NCBI RefSeq assembly: GCF_000164865.1
Contig: NC_014618.1
Coordinates: 2,914,001-2,978,000 of the forward strand
DNA from: [Enterobacter] lignolyticus SCF1
Lineage (GTDB): Bacteria; Pseudomonadota; Gammaproteobacteria; Enterobacterales; Enterobacteriaceae
Length of the DNA stretch: 64,000 nt
Reading direction: 5' to 3'
In this document: positions 16,743-24,645 of the stretch, one piece after another
Layout of the letters: each line of letters starts with the position of its first letter
Numbering within the stretch: the first letter of the stretch is position 1
The notes under the pieces: model-generated
The model's database searches: none
What the model was told of the DNA's origin: nothing
What the model saw: only the letters and a program-made list of their open reading frames with translations
Made by a program: the position numbers and the translations under genes

Positions 16743-17981
16743 TTATTGCGCCGCGCTATTCAACACCGCGTTAAATTTATCGACCGGACAGAAGCCGTTG
16801 GCGTCCGTCGGACAGCCTTTGAGCTCAAGCGTGACCCGCTGCGGCGGTGACGCCAGGGTTAGCGGCGCGGCATCGCGCAGCTGCCGGGTGCTTTGATACA
16901 GGTACTCGATTTTCATCAGATCCTGATTTTTCGCCGCATCATGCCAGCGCTGGAACACGACCTTGCCGCCAACGGGCGTACGCTCATACTGGTCATGCAG
17001 CTGGTACGGTTTGAAATCAAGCGCCGTCAACAGCGAGGCGATGTTCGAATCATGCCCCACCAGCAGGGTAATTTTCGGTGCGTTAGCCGCCTCGGCCACC
17101 AGCGCCTTATCAATGTATTTCACCAGCGGTTTCGCCACGTTGCGCGCCACCTCCGGCGAGGTAAACAGGCTATCCTGATAGCCGTTTTTCAGCTGCGACA
17201 GCAGCCGCCACTGCTGGTCGGTTTTAATTTCTCCCCACGCCACCTGCTCCATAGGGAAGCCTTCGTAATACTGCAGGGTAAAGGCGTCCACCAGCGAATT
17301 ACCGACCTTCAGCGGCCCGGAAACGCCCGGCTCCTGGGTCGCGTTAGCGCTAAAGACGTCCTTTCCGTCCGCCAGCGAACACGACGGCTTGCCTTTGCAC
17401 GACGGCGAGTCCTGATAATTGACCATCTGCTCCAGCAGCCTGTAGCTGTCGGCCAGACGCATTTTCTGCCGCTCGCTCTCCATCGCCTTCAGCGCCCGCT
17501 CGCGAAACGCCGGGGAGTCATCGGTGATAACCGGGTTAAACGTCGGGTCCATGGCGCCCATTTTATCCTGATGGTGAACCGGCACATCGCAGCCGGGAAA
17601 CGCGCCGGTGATGAAGAACTGCGCGGTCGCGACGGTGCGCTGCAGGCTATTGGCATAGGCGTAGACCAGACCCGGCGCCGGACATTCGCCGCTGTTGACC
17701 AGCCCCTGCTGCGCCAGCCATTCGCGCATGTAGTGCCCCATGTACACCTCAAGCACTCCACCTTTGGTGGTCAGCTGCCCGCCGGGAACGTCCCACTGCG
17801 GCCACGCCTTAGCGGTAGACTGCTCCAGCACGCTGCCGTTATTCGCCAGCGGCGCGCGCAGGTTGTGACGGCTCATGATCAGTACCTGCTGCAGGCGATA
17901 GCCCTGCGGCTCGGTTTGCGCCTGGGCGCCAGAGGCCGCCAGCAGTGCGCCGACGGTAATCGCGAGTACCTGTTTTCTCAT
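16743..17981 (-). CDS. agp: Agp, periplasmic glucose-1-phosphatase
   Basis: Agp is a histidine acid phosphatase that hydrolyses glucose-1-phosphate (and phytate weakly) in the periplasm. The 412-residue product has a signal peptide (1-21, ending GAQA). The active-site motif is SRHNLRAP (nucleophile His39), and HDSN in LLVGHDSNIASL is the C-terminal proton-donor motif. Several Cys pairs fit the family's disulphides. It is convergent with yccJ, as in E. coli. Beyond agp the gene order no longer follows E. coli: cbpA and cbpM are not there. Confidence 0.95.
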   Translation of the reverse strand: MRKQVLAITVGALLAASGAQAQTEPQGYRLQQVLIMSRHNLRAPLANNGSVLEQSTAKAWPQWDVPGGQLTTKGGVLEVYMGHYMREWLAQQGLVNSGECPAPGLVYAYANSLQRTVATAQFFITGAFPGCDVPVHHQDKMGAMDPTFNPVITDDSPAFRERALKAMESERQKMRLADSYRLLEQMVNYQDSPSCKGKPSCSLADGKDVFSANATQEPGVSGPLKVGNSLVDAFTLQYYEGFPMEQVAWGEIKTDQQWRLLSQLKNGYQDSLFTSPEVARNVAKPLVKYIDKALVAEAANAPKITLLVGHDSNIASLLTALDFKPYQLHDQYERTPVGGKVVFQRWHDAAKNQDLMKIEYLYQSTRQLRDAAPLTLASPPQRVTLELKGCPTDANGFCPVDKFNAVLNSAAQ

Positions 17982-18049
17982 CCCTAACTCCTCACGCTTT
18001 TATTGATATGCTGCGAAAGTGTGACAGATTTATGACAATTTACCTGGAC

Positions 18050-18433
18050 TTAATCCGCAAAGTTGTCAGCTTCCGGGCGCGCCAGCTGGCTGCCGTACTC
18101 GCGCATCCACGCCGCCAGCGGCGTGAGCGCGCGCTCAAGCGTCAGCCCCAGCGGCGTTATCTGATATTCCACCCGCGGCGGCACCTCCGCATATGCCCGT
18201 CGCGCCACCAGCCCTCTCTGCTCGAACAGCCGCAGCTGGCGGGTCAGCTCTTTTTGCGTAATCGGCGCCATCGCCCGCAGCAGATCGCTAAAGCGCACCG
18301 GCGCATTCAGAACGATCAGCCGGTATAAAATGGGAATCGCCCACTTGCCGGAGATCAGCGACACGAACTCGGTCATCGGACAGGGTTCATCCGCTGAATT
18401 TTTTTGCGCGAGCGGCGCCTTTACCTGCGTCAT
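18050..18433 (-). CDS. HxlR-family transcriptional regulator
   Basis: The 127-residue winged-helix protein has the HxlR signature: Cys18 in CPMTEF, then SLISGKWAIPILYRL, RFSDLLRAM, ITQKELTRQLRLFEQRGLV and the wing RVEYQITPLG. The Cys next to the first helix is used in some relatives (YodB, HypR, QorR) to sense quinones, aldehydes or oxidants. It is divergent from an SDR gene with a 100-base spacer holding clear inverted repeats. The simplest reading is that it represses the SDR and itself and is released by an electrophile. Confidence 0.88.
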   Translation of the reverse strand: MTQVKAPLAQKNSADEPCPMTEFVSLISGKWAIPILYRLIVLNAPVRFSDLLRAMAPITQKELTRQLRLFEQRGLVARRAYAEVPPRVEYQITPLGLTLERALTPLAAWMREYGSQLARPEADNFAD

Positions 18434-18451
18434 TGCATACCTCTTTGTGCT

Positions 18452-18490
18452 TTAGTATCCAATTGGTACCTTGTATCCAATAGATACTAA
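18452..18490. promoter_or_regulatory. operator region between HxlR regulator and SDR
   Basis: TTAGTATC (18452-18459) is the perfect inverted partner of GATACTAA (18483-18490). GTATCCAAT is also directly repeated at 18455-18463 and 18473-18481, an 18-base period. GTATCCAATTGGTAC is itself nearly palindromic. This pattern suits two dimers of a winged-helix repressor, presumably the adjacent HxlR protein. Confidence 0.65.
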
Positions 18491-18533
18491 AGCCTCTATA
18501 GTGCGTTTTCCAGTCATATTCAGGAGAAGCATT

Positions 18534-19283
18534 ATGGGTCGATTAACAGGAAAATATGCGCTGATCACCGGCGGTACTAGCGGTATTGGTCTTGCGACCG
18601 CACAGGCGTTTCTGGCCGAAGGCGCGCAGGTTGCCGTCACCGGGCGTAATCCGCAAACCCTGCAGTCCGCGAAAGCGCTGCTGGGTGACAACGCCTGGGT
18701 TATCCCCTGCGACGCTGGCGATCCCGAGGCCCAGGCGACGCTTGCCGCGCAGATAGCCGAGCGCTGGCCCCATCTCGATGTGCTGTACATCAACGCAGGC
18801 GATGTCACCCACGGCCCGGTCGCCGAATGGCAGCCTGCCGCCTGGGACCGGCTGATGGCCGTCAATCTTAAGGGTCCCTATTTTCTGATTCAGGCGCTGC
18901 TGCCGCAGCTGCGCAACCCGTCGTCGGTCATCCTCTGCGGCTCGGTCAGCGCGCATATCGGCCTGCCGGGCAGCAGCGTCTACGCGGCCAGCAAAGCGGC
19001 GCTGCTGTCGCTGGCCCGAACGCTGTCCGCCGAATTTCTGCCCCTCGGCATCCGCGTAAACGGCCTGAGTCCGGGCCCGGTGAAAACGCCGGCGCTGAAT
19101 AAGCTCGGCCTCGGAGAAACCGAGCAAAAAACGCTGCAGGATGACATCGCGAAGCTGGTGCCGCTGGGGCGCATGGGCAGGCCCGAGGAGCTGGCGCAGG
19201 CCGCGCTGTTTCTCGCCAGCGACGACTCCAGCTATATGCTTGGCACCGAGATACTGGTCGATGGCGGCACCGGTAACCTATAA
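18534..19283 (+). CDS. short-chain dehydrogenase/reductase (SDR)
   Basis: The 249-residue cytosolic oxidoreductase is of the classical SDR type. The Rossmann motif TGGTSGIG is at 12-19, the INAG motif near 86-89, and the catalytic Ser138, Tyr150 and Lys154 lie in YAASK. The C-terminus EILVDGGTG is typical. Arg38 after the second strand (VTGRN) suggests NADP(H) preference. The ATG at 18534 is preceded by AGGAG. It pairs with a divergent HxlR regulator, an arrangement common for quinone- or aldehyde-detoxifying reductases. The exact substrate is unknown. Confidence 0.88.
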   Translation: MGRLTGKYALITGGTSGIGLATAQAFLAEGAQVAVTGRNPQTLQSAKALLGDNAWVIPCDAGDPEAQATLAAQIAERWPHLDVLYINAGDVTHGPVAEWQPAAWDRLMAVNLKGPYFLIQALLPQLRNPSSVILCGSVSAHIGLPGSSVYAASKAALLSLARTLSAEFLPLGIRVNGLSPGPVKTPALNKLGLGETEQKTLQDDIAKLVPLGRMGRPEELAQAALFLASDDSSYMLGTEILVDGGTGNL

Positions 19284-19295
19284 TCCTTCGCCAGC

Positions 19296-19316
19296 GGGGG
19301 CTGCAATAGCCCCCTT
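19296..19316 (+). terminator. hairpin after the SDR gene
   Basis: GGGGGCT (19296-19302) pairs with AGCCCCC (19308-19314) across 5 bases and is followed by TTG. It is a probable intrinsic terminator with a weak U-tract. Confidence 0.65.
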
Positions 19317-19371
19317 GATGCTATAGTGCGACGCAGGCAGGCCCTGCCGCAGACGAAGGGAAACCGCGAAC

Positions 19372-20544
19372 GTGTTATCAACCAGGCTCAAAGCGCTCAA
19401 ATCCGTCTTTACGCCCAACCGCTGGATCGGCGCGCTGACGCTGCTTATCGGCGGGGTCTTCCTCAAACCGGTGATCCTGCAGATTTATCACCTGTTTCCA
19501 CAGGCCGCGGGGCAGTTCACCGGCTGGAAGGATGCTATCTCCGCCTTTGGCCTGCTGACGCTGCCGCAGGTGATGCTCGGTTTCGCTATCGTACTGATGA
19601 GCATCGGGATCTTTCTGCGCGCCCGGGTCGCGTGGTCATTTACGCTGATCCTGCTGATTGCCATTGGCCTGTTTAGCTTCTTGCTGCCGACCACCCTCTA
19701 CCACGTCGGCCTGCTGTCGGTGCTCGACTGCCTGTGCCTGCTGTGGTTCTGGCGCGAGTTTAACCAGTCCAGCCTTGCCGCCGGTACGCTGTTCGCGCTG
19801 GTCAGCTTCACCTCGCTGCTGCTTTACGCCCTGTGCGGTTCGCTCTACCTCGGCGATCAGTTCCATCCGGCCATTAACGAACTTTCAGAGGCACTGTATT
19901 TTTCCACGGTCAGCATGTCCACCGTCGGCTTCGGGGATATTGTGCCGGTCACCCCGGCCTCGCGGCTGTTTACGGTATCTATCATCATTCTGGGCATCAC
20001 CGTCTTTGCGACGTCCATCAGCGCCATTATCGGCCCCATGATCGGCGGCAACCTCAAACGCATGATTAAAGGGAGAATTTCACACGCTATGCGTAAAAAT
20101 CACATCATTATTATTGGCGCCACGCCCCTTGCCCGCAGCGTCTATACCGGCCTGACCGAGCGCGATGAAACGGTCACCGTGGTGGTGCCGCCCGGCGTTT
20201 CACACGACTACCCCGCCGAGGCCGATGTGATAGTCGACGACCCCTCCGCCAACAAAACGCTCACCGCCGCCGGCGCCGACAAGGCCCGCTACGTGCTGGT
20301 GCTGCGCAACGACGACTCCGATAATGCCTTCATCGTGCTGGCGGCCAAAGAGGTCGTCAACGCGGAGACCAGAATCATTGCGCTGGTGAACTCAGATAAG
20401 AATCTCAGCAAAATGAAGCGGGTGCAGCCGGACATCATTTTCTCTTTGCAGACGCTGGCCAGCGAGATGCTGCTGCGCAAGCTGAGCGGCGAGAAGATGG
20501 ATAACGAAAACCTGATGGATCTGCTGTTCCAGGAGAGCCATTGA
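19372..20544 (+). CDS. Kch-like voltage-gated potassium channel with RCK/TrkA-N domain
   Basis: The 390-residue membrane protein has about five or six helices, then a pore loop with the K+ selectivity filter TVGFGD (in YFSTVSMSTVGFGDIVPVTP). A cytoplasmic RCK (TrkA-N) Rossmann domain follows from about residue 240. Layout and motifs match E. coli Kch, including VVSMSTVG-type and ISAIIGPMIGG segments, but the protein is diverged and slightly shorter. It starts at GTG (19372), preceded by GAAGGG. Met240 (ATG at 20089) falls exactly where E. coli Kch uses an internal start to make a soluble RCK domain. It is a single gene between the SDR and the yhiI leader. Ortholog versus paralog of kch cannot be decided here. 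Confidence 0.85.
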   Translation: MLSTRLKALKSVFTPNRWIGALTLLIGGVFLKPVILQIYHLFPQAAGQFTGWKDAISAFGLLTLPQVMLGFAIVLMSIGIFLRARVAWSFTLILLIAIGLFSFLLPTTLYHVGLLSVLDCLCLLWFWREFNQSSLAAGTLFALVSFTSLLLYALCGSLYLGDQFHPAINELSEALYFSTVSMSTVGFGDIVPVTPASRLFTVSIIILGITVFATSISAIIGPMIGGNLKRMIKGRISHAMRKNHIIIIGATPLARSVYTGLTERDETVTVVVPPGVSHDYPAEADVIVDDPSANKTLTAAGADKARYVLVLRNDDSDNAFIVLAAKEVVNAETRIIALVNSDKNLSKMKRVQPDIIFSLQTLASEMLLRKLSGEKMDNENLMDLLFQESH

Positions 20545-20610
20545 CCTCCTGAGCGCGGAAATCCTGATCAGATTATCCCCATACCCATATAGACATCAGG
20601 GATTATGATG

Positions 20611-20639
20611 TTACTATTCTGTTGACGGTCATTTATATA
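20611..20639 (+). promoter_or_regulatory. candidate promoter of the yhiI-rbbA-yhhJ leader
   Basis: TTACTA (20611-20616), a 17-base spacer and TATATA (20634-20639) make a plausible sigma-70 promoter with a start near 20646. A second -35-like TTGACG lies at 20622-20627. The predicted 5' leader is about 200 bases. Confidence 0.45.
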
Positions 20640-20645
20640 TGCGTG

Positions 20646-20845
20646 TTCCATGACGGCGAGGATTGCCGATGAAAAGCATAAGGGAGGTGAACCTGTCGCA
20701 CACGGTTTCACCTGCTTGCCACGCCAATCCGCTACGCCCGACCTGGTCCACTCTTTTTCATCCCGGAGGGATGTTCCTCTGAACTTTGTTCAGGGACAGG
20801 TTGTAACACGCAGTGTTGATTAACAGGGATGATGACGAGCAGGTT
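20646..20845 (+). promoter_or_regulatory. structured 5' leader of yhiI-rbbA-yhhJ (unclassified)
   Basis: Four stems lie in tandem: AGGTGAACC (20685-20693) with GGTTTCACCT (20704-20713, one bulge), CATCCC (20759-20764) with GGGATG (20768-20773), CTGAAC (20779-20784) with GTTCAG (20788-20793), and AACAC (20805-20809) with GTGTT (20813-20817). A 37-codon ORF with a good ribosome-binding site overlaps the first two and part of the third stem. The layout resembles attenuator or ribosome-sensing leaders. I do not recognise it as any riboswitch class I know (M-box, yybP-ykoY, mgtA and others were considered). Confidence 0.5.
20669..20782 (+). CDS. candidate 37-residue leader peptide
   Basis: The ATG at 20669 has GAGGA 6 bases upstream, a better ribosome-binding site than that of yhiI. 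The peptide begins MKSIREVNLSHTVSPACHAN and ends HPGGMFL. It is not hydrophobic and is Pro/His-rich in its second half, with five Pro, which could slow ribosomes. Translation would open stems 1 and 2 and stop inside stem 3. I recognise no relative. It could equally be chance coding in a structured RNA. Confidence 0.4.
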   Translation: MKSIREVNLSHTVSPACHANPLRPTWSTLFHPGGMFL

Positions 20846-21913
20846 ATGGATAAACGTAAACGTCATCTGGTGTGGTCGCTGGCCGCTGTGCTGGTGGTTA
20901 TCGGGATTATTGGCTGGTGGTTAACCCGCTCGCCGGGCTTACCTGAAGGGTTTGCCGGCAGCAACGGACGCATTGAAGCCACCGAAATTGATATCGCCAC
21001 GAAAATCGCTGGCAGGATTGACAGCATTCTGGTCAGCGAGGGGCAGTTCGTCCGCCAGGGCGAGGCGCTGGCTCATATGGATACCCGCGTTCTCAATGAA
21101 CAGCGGCAGGAAGCCGCCGCGCAGATCAAAGAGGCGCAAAGCGCGGTTGCCGCGGCCCACGCGCTGCTGGCCCAGCGTCAGAGCGAAATGCGCGCCGCGC
21201 AGGCTATCGTCAGACAGCGGCAGGCTGAGCTTGACGCCTCCGCTAAACGTCACACCCGTTCCAGTACCCTTTCGCAGCGCGGCGCCGTATCGGCGCAGCA
21301 GCTTGATGACGACCGTGCCGCGGCGCAAAGCGCGCAGGCGGCGCTGGAGTCAGCCAAAGCCCAGGTCTCCGCATCGCAGGCGGCCATCGAAGCCGCCCGC
21401 ACCAGCATTATTCAGGCGCAAACCCGCGTCGACGCGGCCGAAGCGACCGAACGCCGGATCGTCGCCGATATTGACGACAGTACGCTGAAAGCCCCGCGCG
21501 ATGGTCGGATCCAGTACCGCGTCGCCGAGCCGGGCGAAGTGCTGTCCGCCGGCGGGCGGGTGCTGAACATGGTCGATCTTAGCGACGTCTACATGACCTT
21601 CTTCCTGCCGACCGAGCAGGCCGGGCTGCTCGCGCTCGGCAGCGAGGCGCGGATCGTGCTGGACGCCGCGCCGTCGCTGGTGGTGCCCGCCAACGTCAGC
21701 TTTGTGGCGAGCGTCGCCCAGTTCACGCCGAAAACCGTCGAGACTAACGACGAGCGGCTGAAGCTGATGTTCCGGGTAAAGGTGCGGATACCGCCGGCGC
21801 TGCTGCAAAAGCACCTTGAGTACGTGAAAACCGGACTGCCGGGTATGGCCTATGTGCGGCTGGACAGCCAGCGCGGCTGGCCGACGTCGCTGCAGGTGAG
21901 GTTACCCGAATGA
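20846..21913 (+). CDS. yhiI: YhiI, HlyD-family membrane-fusion protein
   Basis: The 355-residue periplasmic adaptor has an N-terminal signal-anchor (about 8-28). The lipoyl/barrel-sandwich halves (AGRIDSILVSEGQFVRQGEAL and KAPRDGRIQYRVAEPGEVL) are joined by a long alpha-hairpin coiled coil (about 80-190, Ala/Gln/Arg-rich). A beta-barrel domain follows. It matches E. coli YhiI in length and sequence. The ATG at 20846 is chosen by homology and a nearby GAGCAGG; the frame allows 11 more residues. It overlaps rbbA by 4 bases. The three-gene operon looks like an ABC exporter, with YhiI as fusion protein, RbbA as ATPase plus permease and YhhJ as second permease. Confidence 0.92.
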   Translation: MDKRKRHLVWSLAAVLVVIGIIGWWLTRSPGLPEGFAGSNGRIEATEIDIATKIAGRIDSILVSEGQFVRQGEALAHMDTRVLNEQRQEAAAQIKEAQSAVAAAHALLAQRQSEMRAAQAIVRQRQAELDASAKRHTRSSTLSQRGAVSAQQLDDDRAAAQSAQAALESAKAQVSASQAAIEAARTSIIQAQTRVDAAEATERRIVADIDDSTLKAPRDGRIQYRVAEPGEVLSAGGRVLNMVDLSDVYMTFFLPTEQAGLLALGSEARIVLDAAPSLVVPANVSFVASVAQFTPKTVETNDERLKLMFRVKVRIPPALLQKHLEYVKTGLPGMAYVRLDSQRGWPTSLQVRLPE

Positions 21914-24645
21914 GCCTGTCTCTGCCGACGACGCCCGTCGCCCGGCTGGAGGGCGTCTCGCTGCACTTCGGCGCCACGGCGGCGCTGCGGGAGATAGCGC
22001 TGGCGATCCCGCCGCGCTGCATGGTCGGGCTAATAGGCCCTGACGGCGTGGGGAAATCCAGCCTGCTGTCGCTTATCGCCGGCGCGCGCGCTATCGAACA
22101 GGGTCAGGTTATGGTGCTGGGCGGCGATATGGCCGATGCCCGCCACCGCCGCGACGTCTGCCCGAAGATTGCCTGGATGCCGCAGGGGCTGGGGAAAAAC
22201 CTGTATCACACGCTGTCGGTGTATGAAAACGTCGACTTCTTCGCCCGCCTCTTCGGCCACGATAAGGCCGAGCGCGAGCAGCGCATCAGCGAACTGCTGC
22301 ACAGCACAGGGCTGGCGCCGTTTCGCGACCGCCCGGCGGGCAAGCTCTCCGGCGGGATGAAGCAGAAGCTGGGCCTGTGCTGCGCGCTGATCCACGACCC
22401 GGAGCTGCTGATCCTCGATGAGCCGACCACCGGCGTCGACCCGCTCTCCCGCGCCCAGTTCTGGGAGCTTATCGACACCATTCGCGCCCGCCAGAGCAAC
22501 ATGAGCGTGCTGGTCGCCACCGCCTATATGGAAGAGGCCGAGCGCTTCGACTGGCTGGTGGCAATGAACGCAGGCGTGGTGATGGCCACCGGCAGCGCCC
22601 ATGACCTGCGCGAGCAGACCGGCAGCCAGACGCTGGAGCAGGCGTTTATCGCCCTGCTGCCGCCGGAGCAGCGCCAGGCGCACAAACCGGTTGTTATCCC
22701 GCCCCGCGATCCTGGCGACGACGGTATCGCCATTGAGGCCCGGGGGCTGACCATGCGGTTTGGTCAGTTCGTCGCGGTCGACCACGTTAACTTTCGGATC
22801 CCCCGCGGCGAAATCTTTGGTTTTCTCGGCTCCAACGGCTGCGGGAAATCCACCACCATGAAAATGCTCACCGGCCTGCTTCCGGCCAGCGAAGGCGAAG
22901 CGTGGCTGTTTGGCCAGCCGGTCGACCCTAAAGACATCGACACGCGTCGGCGCGTCGGCTATATGTCGCAGGCCTTTTCGCTCTACAGCGAGCTTACCGT
23001 GCGCCAGAACCTTGAGCTACACGCCCGGCTGTTTCATATCCCGGATGCGGAGATCCCAGCGCGGGTCGCCGAGGTCAGCCAGCGCTTTATGCTGACCGAC
23101 GTGGAGGCAGCGCTGCCGGAATCGCTGCCGCTCGGCATTCGTCAGCGCCTGTCGCTGGCGGTGGCGGTGATCCATCGCCCGGAGATGCTTATTCTCGACG
23201 AGCCGACCTCCGGCGTTGACCCGGTGGCGCGCGACATGTTCTGGCAGATGATGGTCGACCTTTCCCGCCGCGATAAGGTGACCATTTTTATCTCCACGCA
23301 CTTTATGAACGAAGCCGAGCGCTGCGACCGTATTTCGCTCATGCACGCCGGAAAAGTGCTGGCCAGCGACACGCCGCAGGCGCTGGTCGCCCAGCGCGGA
23401 GCGGCAAGCCTCGAAGAGGCGTTTATCGCCTGGCTGCGCGACGCCTCGACGAGCGCGCAGCCCGAACAGGAGACCCCGCCGCTGGCCGTGGAACATCATC
23501 ACCTCCCGCCGCGCGCGGGCTTCAGCCTGCGTCGCCTGTTCAGCTACAGCCGCCGGGAAGCGCTGGAGCTGCGCCGCGACCCGGTACGCTCGACTCTGGC
23601 GCTGCTGGGCACGGTGATCCTGATGTTTATCATGGGCTACGGCATCAGCATGGACGTCGAAAACCTGCGCTTTGCGGTGCTTGACCGCGACCAGACCGTC
23701 AGCAGCCAGGCCTGGACGCTGAACCTCGCGGGCTCGCGTTACTTCATTGAGCGGCCGCCGCTCGGCAGCTATGACGAACTCGATAAGCGGATGCGTGACG
23801 GCGAGCTGGCGGTGGCCGTTGAAATTCCGCCGGGCTTCGGTCGCGACATCGCCCGCGGCACTCCGGTGCAAATCGGCGTCTGGGTGGACGGCGCGATGCC
23901 CAACCGGGCGGAGAGCGTGCGCGGCTACGTGCAGGCCATGCATCTGGGCTGGCTGCAGGAGATGGCCGCCCGCCAGCCGGACGCCGGTAACGGCGGCGGA
24001 TTAATGACTATCGAAACCCGCTACCGCTATAACCCGGATGTCAAAAGCCTGCCCGCGATTGTGCCCGCGGTGATCCCGCTGCTGCTGATGATGATCCCGG
24101 CCATGCTGAGCGCGCTGAGCGTGGTGCGGGAAAAAGAGCTGGGTTCCATCATCAACCTGTACGTGACGCCAACCACCCGCAGCGAATTTTTGCTCGGCAA
24201 GCAGCTGCCCTACATCGCGCTCGGGATGTTTAACTTCCTGCTGCTGTGCGCGCTGTCGGTGTTCATTTTCGGGGTGGCGCATAAGGGCAGCTTTCTCACG
24301 CTGACGCTTGCGGCCCTGCTGTACGTGACTATCGCCACCGGGCTGGGGCTGCTTATCTCCACGTTTATGAAAAGCCAGATTGCGGCGATTTTCGGCACCG
24401 CCATTATCACGCTCATTCCGGCCACGCAGTTTTCCGGCATGATAGATCCGGTGGCCTCGCTGGAGGGGCCGGGGCGCTGGATTGGGCAGATTTACCCCAC
24501 CAGCCACTTCCTGACCATCGCCCGCGGCACCTTTTCGAAGGCGCTGAACCTGTTCGACCTCTGGCCGTCGTTTATCCCGCTGCTGATCGCCGTACCGGCG
24601 GTGCTCGGGCTTAGCGTGCTGCTGTTGAAAAAGCAGGAGGACTGA
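21910..24645 (+). CDS. rbbA: RbbA, ribosome-associated ATPase / ABC-2 type transporter
   Basis: The 911-residue protein has two ABC domains and an ABC-2 permease domain in one chain. ABC1 is at about 8-250, with Walker A GPDGVGKSS, signature KLSGGMKQ and Walker B LLILDEPTTGVDP. ABC2 is at about 275-505, with GSNGCGKST and LILDEPTSGVDP, but its signature has become LPLGIRQRLSL. About six helices with a large periplasmic loop follow from residue 555. The length is identical to E. coli RbbA, a protein reported to bind ribosomes and stimulate elongation. Its fusion to a permease and its neighbours yhiI and yhhJ argue equally for an export role. It overlaps yhiI by 4 bases and yhhJ by 1 base, so translation is coupled. 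Confidence 0.94.
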   Translation: MSLSLPTTPVARLEGVSLHFGATAALREIALAIPPRCMVGLIGPDGVGKSSLLSLIAGARAIEQGQVMVLGGDMADARHRRDVCPKIAWMPQGLGKNLYHTLSVYENVDFFARLFGHDKAEREQRISELLHSTGLAPFRDRPAGKLSGGMKQKLGLCCALIHDPELLILDEPTTGVDPLSRAQFWELIDTIRARQSNMSVLVATAYMEEAERFDWLVAMNAGVVMATGSAHDLREQTGSQTLEQAFIALLPPEQRQAHKPVVIPPRDPGDDGIAIEARGLTMRFGQFVAVDHVNFRIPRGEIFGFLGSNGCGKSTTMKMLTGLLPASEGEAWLFGQPVDPKDIDTRRRVGYMSQAFSLYSELTVRQNLELHARLFHIPDAEIPARVAEVSQRFMLTDVEAALPESLPLGIRQRLSLAVAVIHRPEMLILDEPTSGVDPVARDMFWQMMVDLSRRDKVTIFISTHFMNEAERCDRISLMHAGKVLASDTPQALVAQRGAASLEEAFIAWLRDASTSAQPEQETPPLAVEHHHLPPRAGFSLRRLFSYSRREALELRRDPVRSTLALLGTVILMFIMGYGISMDVENLRFAVLDRDQTVSSQAWTLNLAGSRYFIERPPLGSYDELDKRMRDGELAVAVEIPPGFGRDIARGTPVQIGVWVDGAMPNRAESVRGYVQAMHLGWLQEMAARQPDAGNGGGLMTIETRYRYNPDVKSLPAIVPAVIPLLLMMIPAMLSALSVVREKELGSIINLYVTPTTRSEFLLGKQLPYIALGMFNFLLLCALSVFIFGVAHKGSFLTLTLAALLYVTIATGLGLLISTFMKSQIAAIFGTAIITLIPATQFSGMIDPVASLEGPGRWIGQIYPTSHFLTIARGTFSKALNLFDLWPSFIPLLIAVPAVLGLSVLLLKKQED

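Noticed and set aside
20646..20845. Known riboswitch (M-box, yybP-ykoY or mgtA type) before yhiI
   Set aside because: The conserved loops of these classes as I know them are not seen; the leader is reported as unclassified instead.
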